A stretch of DNA of 64,000 nt from Candidatus Avedoeria danica (lineage in GTDB: Bacteria; Chloroflexota; Anaerolineae; Epilineales; Epilineaceae), in the NCBI GenBank assembly GCA_016703025.1, contig JADJCV010000004.1:1987501-2051500 (forward strand), in the 5' to 3' direction. Every line of letters starts with the position of its first letter. Positions within the stretch are counted from its first letter, which is position 1. Under the pieces are notes generated by a model, which saw only the letters and a list, made by a program, of their open reading frames with translations, was not told the origin of the DNA and ran no database searches. Positions 45,399 through 51,721 of this stretch are shown here, piece by piece. The position numbers and the translations under genes were made by a program.

Positions 45399-47165
45399 AT
45401 GGGCACGATGGGTCGAAGAAAGTCACGAACACACGAGCGGCGCGGGACGGTTGCGCCCGGCACCGCGGGGGTCGCTTTGGCCTCCGCCGCGGCGCTCGTC
45501 GCTGCGCTGAGTGCGGCGTTCGTCGCGGTTGCGCATGCCGCGCGCGCCGCCGCGCCGTCGCCGATCATCCCGCTGGCGCCCGGCCATCTGATCCACGGCG
45601 AAGGCGCCGACACGCGCCTCGAGGTCTCGGCGGTGGGCGACGTGAACGGGGACGGGGCGGACGATCTCTTCATGACGCACTGGCGGGAGCGGGGAACGCG
45701 CCGGGCGAACCAGATGACGGTCGCGCTCGGCCGGGCGGCGTGGCCGGACGGGATCGACCGCGACAAGCTCGAGCAGCAGTACGATCTGGGCTTCCCGGAC
45801 CGGAACGTCGATCAGCTGAACGACGACACGTTCGAACTCGAGGACGTCCGCGACTACGACGGCGACGGACTGGCCGACATCGCGATCGAGGTGAACGAGC
45901 GCAGCCAGGGCGAGACGGATGCCGTCGAGGTGCGCGTGTTCAAGGGCAAGGCCGACTTCGCCTCGATCAACGTCCAGACCGGCCGGCCGGACTTCGAGGT
46001 TCGCCAGGGCTCGCCGCCGCGCAACCCGCAGCAGGAGAAGACGAACGCGATGCCGGACAGCGTGCTCGGCGGCGACTTCGACGGCGACGGCGACCATGAC
46101 CTGGCGGTGTCGAGCTGCGCCGCCGGCGGCGTGCGCTACGAGGAGGACCAGGTCGGTGCGCTCCGGATCTACTGGTCGGACGCCGGCGGCCCGCGGACCG
46201 TCGATCTGAAGCGCGGCCCGGACGTGGCGATCCACGGCCAGCCCGGCCTCCAGCTCGGCTGCTTCGGCGCCGAGGTGGCCGATCTCGACGCCGACGGCAA
46301 AGACGACCTCGTCCTGTTCGGCAGCGCGCTGGCCACGTTCGGCGGCTCGCACGGTGCCGTGATCTACGGCCGCTCGACGTGGCCCGCCTCGGCCGAGGTC
46401 GAGGATCTGGCCGATCTGACGCTGAACCACGACACCGCCGACGGCGGCCTGCGGATCGTCGACCTCGTCCACGCGAACGGCGACGCTCGCCCGGACATCC
46501 TGGCCGAGTTCGGCACGGTCCGCACCGTCGAGGGCGAGTGCCTGTGGTACACCCCGGCTGCCCGCGCCACCGGCCGCCGCGCGACGGACAGCTGCGACGT
46601 GCGATTCACCGGCCTGCCGGCCGACCACTTCGTCGATCTCGACGCGGACGGCAACCCCGACCTGATCCACCACGCCCGCCGCCCGCAGGGCCAGTCGACG
46701 CCGTTCGCCTGGCGTGTCTACTTCGGCCCGCTCGCCCGCGCGGCCATCTTCCTGAACGGCCTGCCCGACGACGGCGATGCCACCGTCACCCAGCCCTACG
46801 GCATCGGCCACCCGCCCGACTGGCGCTTCGGCGACGTGAACGGCGACGACAAGATCGACCTCATGCAGAGCATCCTACAGGCTCCCGCACCCGACGGCGC
46901 CGAGAACGCCGGCTCCGTCGCGATCCACCTCGGCCCGCTCGTCGACCGCGCCGCCCTGCCGACGGCCGCCGCACCATCGCCGTCGCCGCCGCCGACGACC
47001 GCCTCGACGCCGGCGACCGCCGTCCCGACCGCCACGGCATCGGGCGCGACGACGCCGGAACCGACGTCGGCCACACCGGCGGTGCCGGCGCCGACGGCGA
47101 CGGGCCACGACGGCGGACCGACGTCGCGACTTTATCTGCCGGTCGGGAAGACCGGTCGCCCATGA
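45399..47165 (+). CDS. secreted FG-GAP/VCBS-repeat beta-propeller protein
   Basis: 588 residues from ATG 45399 with GGGGGGA upstream. An Arg-rich n-region and the segment GVALASAAALVAALSAAFVAV form the signal peptide. Six calcium-binding DxDxDGxxD loops mark the blades: DVNGDGADD, DYDGDGLAD, DFDGDGDHD, DLDADGKDD, DLDADGNPD and DVNGDDKID. A Pro/Thr/Ser linker of about 60 residues follows and the protein ends SRLYLPVGKTGRP, the C-terminal version of the YLPx motif seen elsewhere here. It is probably surface-associated. Its stop overlaps the ATG of the hydrolase gene (ATGA). Confidence 0.88.
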   Translation: MGTMGRRKSRTHERRGTVAPGTAGVALASAAALVAALSAAFVAVAHAARAAAPSPIIPLAPGHLIHGEGADTRLEVSAVGDVNGDGADDLFMTHWRERGTRRANQMTVALGRAAWPDGIDRDKLEQQYDLGFPDRNVDQLNDDTFELEDVRDYDGDGLADIAIEVNERSQGETDAVEVRVFKGKADFASINVQTGRPDFEVRQGSPPRNPQQEKTNAMPDSVLGGDFDGDGDHDLAVSSCAAGGVRYEEDQVGALRIYWSDAGGPRTVDLKRGPDVAIHGQPGLQLGCFGAEVADLDADGKDDLVLFGSALATFGGSHGAVIYGRSTWPASAEVEDLADLTLNHDTADGGLRIVDLVHANGDARPDILAEFGTVRTVEGECLWYTPAARATGRRATDSCDVRFTGLPADHFVDLDADGNPDLIHHARRPQGQSTPFAWRVYFGPLARAAIFLNGLPDDGDATVTQPYGIGHPPDWRFGDVNGDDKIDLMQSILQAPAPDGAENAGSVAIHLGPLVDRAALPTAAAPSPSPPPTTASTPATAVPTATASGATTPEPTSATPAVPAPTATGHDGGPTSRLYLPVGKTGRP

Positions 47166-47995
47166 CCCGCGGCGTGCCAGCACTCCTACGTCGACTCGCC
47201 CTCCTCGTCATCGCCCTCCTCGCCCTGGCCGCAGCCGTGCTCGTGGCGTTCAACGCCTGGGCCGCCGCCACCGGCCCGCGCGCGGCAGACGTCGCGAACA
47301 GCCGCTTCGAGAGCGGCCCGTCGACGCGCGCCGCACCCGGCATCGAGGTCGTGGCCTACATGGCCAAGCCGGAGCGGCGCGTGCTGCGGCCGGGCATCGT
47401 CCTGGTACACGAGTGGTGGGGCCTGGACGCCGAGACGGCCGCCAAGGCGGAGCGGCTGAGCGCGCTGGGCTACGCCGTCTTCGCGCCGGACACGTACCGC
47501 GGCCAGGCCGCCGAGTACGTCAGCCGCGCGCTCTGGCTGCGGCTGACGGTGCCCGAGGACCGCGTGATGACGGACCTCGACGGCGCGGTGCGGCACCTGC
47601 AGGGCGTGGACACCGTCGACCCGGAGCGGATCGCCGTCGTCGGCTTCTGCTACGGCGGCGAGATGGCGCTGCGCTACGCGACGACGAACGACCGCCTGGC
47701 CGCCGTCGCCGTCTTCTACGGCCGCCCGATCGACGACCCGGCGGCGCTGGGCGCGATCGCCGACCGGAAGATCCCGGTCCTGGGCGTCTTCGGCGCCGAC
47801 GACCGCCGCCTCGGCCCGGCCGTCGCGGACCGGTTCGACGACGCGCTGACCGCGGCCGACGTGCCGCACACGGTGACGGTGTACCCGGGCGTCGGGCATG
47901 CGTTCGTGAAGACGGGGGCGCTGGATGCGCCGGGGGCGGCGGCGGATGCGTGGGCGGAGTTGGAGGGGTGGTTGGGGGCGGTGTTGCGGCCGTGA
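47162..47995 (+). CDS. dienelactone hydrolase-family protein, exported or membrane-anchored
   Basis: 277 residues. An N-terminal hydrophobic stretch (LALLVIALLALAAAVLVAF) acts as signal or anchor. The alpha/beta-hydrolase core has GIVLVHEWWGLD, the nucleophile elbow GFCYGGEMAL (Cys nucleophile as in dienelactone hydrolase), GVFGADDRRL for the Asp and PGVGHAFV for the His, so the Cys-Asp-His triad is complete. The substrate is unknown; members cut cyclic or simple esters. ATG 47162 overlaps the previous stop, so it is co-translated with the FG-GAP protein. Confidence 0.88.
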   Translation: MTRGVPALLRRLALLVIALLALAAAVLVAFNAWAAATGPRAADVANSRFESGPSTRAAPGIEVVAYMAKPERRVLRPGIVLVHEWWGLDAETAAKAERLSALGYAVFAPDTYRGQAAEYVSRALWLRLTVPEDRVMTDLDGAVRHLQGVDTVDPERIAVVGFCYGGEMALRYATTNDRLAAVAVFYGRPIDDPAALGAIADRKIPVLGVFGADDRRLGPAVADRFDDALTAADVPHTVTVYPGVGHAFVKTGALDAPGAAADAWAELEGWLGAVLRP

Positions 47996-48116
47996 GAGAG
48001 CCGAGAGTGATCGGTGCGTGCAGTGCGCACGTGGGCCTTCCACCCATGGGCACCGCATGGTCACCGTTGAGGTTGCGCCGCGGGGATCAATCGTTCACAT
48101 GTGCAGATTCGAAGGA

Positions 48117-48145
48117 TTGACAAACAGTCAACGTTCGGATAGCTT
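48117..48145 (+). promoter_or_regulatory. candidate promoter with palindromic -35
   Basis: A perfect TTGACA (48117-48122), 17 bases, then TAGCTT. The -35 lies in the inverted repeat TTGAC-AAACA-GTCAA (48117-48131), which could be an operator. It marks the entry to a lower-GC stretch and would give a leader of about 280 nt before ATG 48430. Confidence 0.4.
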
Positions 48146-48294
48146 GTTTTCGGAGCGCAAGTTGCGCTTGCCCGAACCTCTCATCAGGAGTTGCCGTGCC
48201 AAGGACTCATCAAGCGCCCCCTTCGAGTCATTGTGTGCTTCTATCGACAATAATGGGCTGGCCAGCCGCTGGAACGACCGGCCAACCCTAACGC

Positions 48295-48429
48295 GAGGCG
48301 CCTGATTCGCCTCTGCTGGCATGTCCGAGCTTGCCACGGTCTCGCGTTGTCGGCAAGCCAACGGGCGGACTTAGGCCCCTCCCGCCAGCGCGCTGGATCC
48401 CCCACCGCGCGTTGTATCAGGAGGATACG
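48295..48429 (+). ncRNA. candidate structured leader before the Asn/Thr-rich secreted protein
   Basis: The non-coding region 47996-48429 contains no credible gene. Its last part can fold into successive hairpins: GAGGCG-CGCCTC (48295-48313), GCTTGCC-GGCAAGC (48329-48358) and GGCGG-CCGCC (48364-48386). These lie just before the AGGAGG ribosome site at 48419-48424. I could not match it to a known riboswitch class, so this is a structural suggestion only. Confidence 0.3.
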
Positions 48430-49125
48430 ATGTCACTGTTGACTTCCCCCCGCCGCATCAGGCACGTCCTTCGCCGCCGTTCCGCGGCGCTGAGCCTCGT
48501 CTTCGTCTCGGCTGTAGTTGCCGGCGGCGTTGCCACACGCTCAATCGTTGTGCCGGCGCCGGTGTATGCGGCGTGCCATGGGGCAAATGCTGGATGCTTC
48601 ATGGACAACACCAAAACGGCCGCCGTCGATGTGTACTACTACGTTCCAGCCGGCGGATCGTCGATCGTCCCAGTGGAGCCAGACAGCGCCACGTCTTACA
48701 CCATCACTGCGGTCTGGAGTCCGACAGCTCCGCTGAGCTGCAACGATACCACTGAAAATGCGACGGTGGATATCACATGGAGCGCAACGGGTTGGGTTGT
48801 GTCGAACTTCGTTGGCACAACCAACATCTTCGGCGTTGGCGTATGCTCGTTGTCGCCGTGCGAAGCCGAAGATATGCACGCATATGCGTATCGTATGTAC
48901 GTAGATGTCAGTGACCCCACGATTGGTAGTGGAAAGAACCTGAACTACGTGACGTTCACAGCCACTACTGTGCCCGATGGCCATGAACTCAATCCAACCC
49001 CGTGCGAGCTCGGGAGCGCTACCACCCCGACAGCCTCCAGCTTCAACGCGACGGACAACAGTACGTTTGAGTGCCCATACAATTGCAGCGCCACTGGTAC
49101 CACGCTGAACATTACGTACAACTGA
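48430..49125 (+). CDS. secreted Asn/Thr-rich protein of unknown function
   Basis: 231 residues from ATG 48430 with AGGAGG upstream. The signal peptide (basic SPRRIRHVLRRR, hydrophobic LSLVFVSAVVAGGVA) ends at PVYAAC. The mature part has about eight Cys, starts CHGANAGC and is rich in Thr, Asn and Ser (PLSCNDTTENATVDITWS, STFECPYNCSATG). This looks like an extracellular all-beta domain. Base composition is clearly lower in GC than neighbouring genes (a sampled 60-base line has 58%). No family is recognised. A nearly perfect 17-bp hairpin follows the stop. Confidence 0.75.
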   Translation: MSLLTSPRRIRHVLRRRSAALSLVFVSAVVAGGVATRSIVVPAPVYAACHGANAGCFMDNTKTAAVDVYYYVPAGGSSIVPVEPDSATSYTITAVWSPTAPLSCNDTTENATVDITWSATGWVVSNFVGTTNIFGVGVCSLSPCEAEDMHAYAYRMYVDVSDPTIGSGKNLNYVTFTATTVPDGHELNPTPCELGSATTPTASSFNATDNSTFECPYNCSATGTTLNITYN

Positions 49126-49129
49126 TCAG

Positions 49130-49175
49130 GGCGGGTCATGGTCGCGTGACCGTGTTCGCGCGACTATGACCCGCC
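49130..49175 (+). terminator. hairpin after the Asn/Thr-rich protein gene
   Basis: A 17-bp stem with one mismatch (GGCGGGTCATGGTCGCG against CGCGACTATGACCCGCC), 12-base loop, four bases after the stop codon; no T-run. Confidence 0.65.
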
Positions 49176-49269
49176 ATTGGCGCCCCTGCAGTCATCAAAT
49201 GAACGGGGTTCGAACACGCATATCATGGCATGCAGTACCTGCAGATCGACTCTACGAGAGAGATGTCAT

Positions 49270-51225
49270 ATGAGATGCGTTGCCGCCTTCCTCTTAGCGT
49301 CGATTGCATTGTTTTGCGAACTTACCGTTGACGTCAAAGCACAGACAGTCGATCCGCTCGATATGTTGTTTGTAACCGATGACGATGCGCGAAACTGGCC
49401 GGGATGTGATAGAATTGTGGTCGTAGATGCCGCGAACGGCAGACACGTCGCAGAAGGTGATTATAGACCATCTCCGGGGCGATTATCCAGCACTTCAGAT
49501 GGACGGATCGTGGTCTCTACCAATAACAATAATGCCGCCTTTGTAACGGCACTTCTCGGTACGTCAGATTTTCGAACACGATGGACTTCATTCATTATCT
49601 CTCGCCCTGTCCTGGTCGGTGGTCCGGTATCTTTTTCACCAAACGATGAGATGCTACTAGTGGCCCGCCCAACAGGCATCGGGCGTTACTGGGTACGGCA
49701 ATTTGACCGAACGACGATAGGACGGGAGGAGGGTCGATTCGAATTGAGTAGCAACGTTTCTTCTATCTTGTTTACGAGCGATTCAGCGACGGCTGTACTG
49801 ATTCGAGTGGATGGCGAAGTAGACTTCATCGATCCAGTTACGATGTTGGCAAAACTGTCATCCTTGACCTACTCGCCAATTCCGCGACCTGACGAGAGCA
49901 AGCTACGAAAGACCTTTGCTGCCATTAGCCCCGACGATCGATACATAGTAATCAATTCTGGTTCGAGCCGGATTTCAGTCCTTGATCTTACCACGCACAC
50001 ATCTTTTTCAGTCGACCTCGAAGGAGTGACGGCGACTTACGGCGTCGGGTTCAATCATCGCTCGTCATCGAACCTACTTGCAGTAAATGGCCGTAGCGCC
50101 GTCGCAGTTTACGACTTCGATCCAAATACTCAAGTGCGTCTTCTGGCTCGTATTGGAATACCACCTCAAGATCCGGACGACCTCGACGCGACGAATGACT
50201 ATATGGATAGGCCGTCATCGCTCACTTGGACAGGACGCGGTGACGGGGTCGTAGCCGCGATCGGTGGACAGCAAGAATTTCGCATCCTCGACTTTCGGGA
50301 GGAGGATGTAAGTTCATCGCTCACCAGACGCTTGGACTTTGATGGATGTAAAGTACCCATGGACTCCTGGCAGACCGCGCTCGACGTTGTCTCCCTCAAC
50401 GACCGCTACCACCCACCACCCCCTTCGTCCACCCCATCACCCCCTCCCGCCGACACCCCACCGCCCACCGCCACCCCCACGCTCCCCGCCACCTCGTCCC
50501 CCACTCCTACCCGCTCCCCGTCCCCGACGGCCACCCCCATCCCCCCCTCCTCCACCCCCACGCCCACCCCACCCCCCTCCCCCATCTACCTCCCCCTCGC
50601 CCTCCGCGAATCCTGCCCCCGCGCCCAACGCCGCGCCGACGTCATCCTCGTCGTCGACGCCTCCACCAGCATGCTCGACCGCGACGCCGCCGGCACCGTC
50701 AAGCTCACCGCCGCCGTCGAAGCCGCCCGCACCTTCCTCGGCCTCCTCGCCCTCGACCCCGCCGCACCCACCACCGACCAAGCCGCCCTCGTCGCCTTCA
50801 ACGCCGATGCCACCCTCCTCCAGCCCCTCACCGCCGACCGCGCCGCCCTCGACGCCGCCTTCACCCGCATCGCACCGTCCGTGCAGACCTGCCTCGTATG
50901 CGCCGTCGAAGCCGCCGCCACCGAGCTGGCCTCGTCCCGCCACCGCACCGCCAACACCCCCGCCGTCGTACTCCTCACCGACGGCCGCGCCAACCCCCGC
51001 CCGGCCTCCGAAGCCGTCGCCGCCGCGGCCACCGCCAAGGCCGACGGCCTGATCTTCTTCACCGTCGCCCTCGGCGACGACGTCGACGCCGAAGCGCTCG
51101 CCGCTATCGCCGCGCCCGCCGGCCGGTTCTTCCGCTCCGCGGACGGCAGCGGGCTCACCGATATCTATGCGGAGGTGGCGGTGTCGATTCCGTGTCCGGT
51201 CGGGTCGTACTGGGGGAAGCGGTAG
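49270..51225 (+). CDS. secreted mosaic protein: beta-propeller-like half joined to a VWA domain
   Basis: 651 residues from ATG 49270 with AGAGA upstream; the signal peptide MRCVAAFLLASIALFC ends near VKAQ. Residues ~30-375 look like a WD/lactonase-type propeller (GRIVVSTNNNNAAFV, VSFSPNDEMLLVARP, AAISPDDRYIVINSG, DGVVAAIGGQQ). A Pro/Thr/Ser linker (~378-435) leads to PIYLPLALRESC and a VWA domain (~455-640) with DASTS, a Thr in VQTCLV and LTDGRAN, so the MIDAS is probably intact. It closes with SIPCPVG. Base use changes abruptly at the linker: about half GC before, about three quarters after. This argues for fusion of an imported 5' part to a resident VWA cassette like those of VWA-1 and VWA-2. 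Confidence 0.83.
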   Translation: MRCVAAFLLASIALFCELTVDVKAQTVDPLDMLFVTDDDARNWPGCDRIVVVDAANGRHVAEGDYRPSPGRLSSTSDGRIVVSTNNNNAAFVTALLGTSDFRTRWTSFIISRPVLVGGPVSFSPNDEMLLVARPTGIGRYWVRQFDRTTIGREEGRFELSSNVSSILFTSDSATAVLIRVDGEVDFIDPVTMLAKLSSLTYSPIPRPDESKLRKTFAAISPDDRYIVINSGSSRISVLDLTTHTSFSVDLEGVTATYGVGFNHRSSSNLLAVNGRSAVAVYDFDPNTQVRLLARIGIPPQDPDDLDATNDYMDRPSSLTWTGRGDGVVAAIGGQQEFRILDFREEDVSSSLTRRLDFDGCKVPMDSWQTALDVVSLNDRYHPPPPSSTPSPPPADTPPPTATPTLPATSSPTPTRSPSPTATPIPPSSTPTPTPPPSPIYLPLALRESCPRAQRRADVILVVDASTSMLDRDAAGTVKLTAAVEAARTFLGLLALDPAAPTTDQAALVAFNADATLLQPLTADRAALDAAFTRIAPSVQTCLVCAVEAAATELASSRHRTANTPAVVLLTDGRANPRPASEAVAAAATAKADGLIFFTVALGDDVDAEALAAIAAPAGRFFRSADGSGLTDIYAEVAVSIPCPVGSYWGKR

Positions 51226-51235
51226 CCGTGTTGGG

Positions 51236-51291
51236 GTCAACGGCGAGGTCAACGGCGAGGTCAACGGCAAGCAAGGTCAACGGCAAGCAAG
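51236..51291 (-). repeat. tandem 12/16-bp array growing from the end of copy C
   Basis: On the plus strand two 12-base units GTCAACGGCGAG then two 16-base units GTCAACGGCAAGCAAG, running into GCCAACGGCTGAAG of the dispersed repeat. On the minus strand every unit begins CCGTTG, as in the array beside copy B. Confidence 0.8.
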
Positions 51292-51293
51292 GC

Positions 51294-51362
51294 CAACGGC
51301 TGAAGCCGTCGCTGAGGGTGGCGCACAGCGCCACCACGCGCCTGCCTTCGCAGGCGCCAAGA
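51294..51362 (-). repeat. dispersed 69-bp repeat, copy C
   Basis: Reverse complement of copy B with only a handful of differences (TCTTGGCGCC... CAGCCGTTG on the minus strand). It lies in the 496-bp non-coding interval 51226-51721, which also holds the tandem array, two further hairpins and a promoter. Confidence 0.85.
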
Positions 51363-51480
51363 CCAGTCGGGCACCTCGGGCACTTACGGCATCTACCTGG
51401 CCATCGCTTTTCGATGCGCCCGACCGCATCAGGCTGCGGCACCCGGTACGTCGCGTGCCGGCACTTCCGATGCGGGGGGT

Positions 51481-51533
51481 CCAGGGGGGCGCTACGCCCC
51501 CTGGCCGGGGTGCAGGGGCCAGGCGGCCCCTGC
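51481..51533. repeat. pair of GC-rich palindromes
   Basis: CCAGGGGGGCG-CTA-CGCCCCCTGG (51481-51504) and GCAGGGGCC-AGGC-GGCCCCTGC (51512-51533), separated by CCGGGGT. They look like a dispersed palindromic element or a terminator pair after the mosaic VWA gene. No second copy was seen in the window. Confidence 0.5.
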
Positions 51534-51600
51534 GGAAAGAGTGCACGAACCCAAAATGCCCCGACCCCAACCAGCCCCGCCCGCCGGCCCTGCACCTCCG

Positions 51601-51628
51601 TTGACCCACTCCCCCCCCGCGCTACAAT
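51601..51628 (+). promoter_or_regulatory. promoter of the beta-helix operon
   Basis: TTGACC (51601-51606), a 16-base spacer, TACAAT (51623-51628): one of the best matches to a vegetative promoter in the window. The expected leader is about 85 nt, ending in a GAGGAGG ribosome site. Confidence 0.65.
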
Positions 51629-51721
51629 AGCCGCCCGCGCGCATCGCCCACGCTCCCCGCCACACCCCGTGCTGCCCGCCCCGGCCCGGCCCAGCCCCCG
51701 CACAGCCCACGAGGAGGCGCA

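Noticed and set aside
47925..48305. Open frame of 126 codons after the dienelactone hydrolase
   Set aside because: It starts inside the hydrolase gene in another frame, has no start signal and changes composition halfway.
48295..48429. A named riboswitch (c-di-GMP, cobalamin, glycine, SAM)
   Set aside because: The hairpins do not show the consensus cores I know for these classes, so it is kept only as a low-confidence structured leader.
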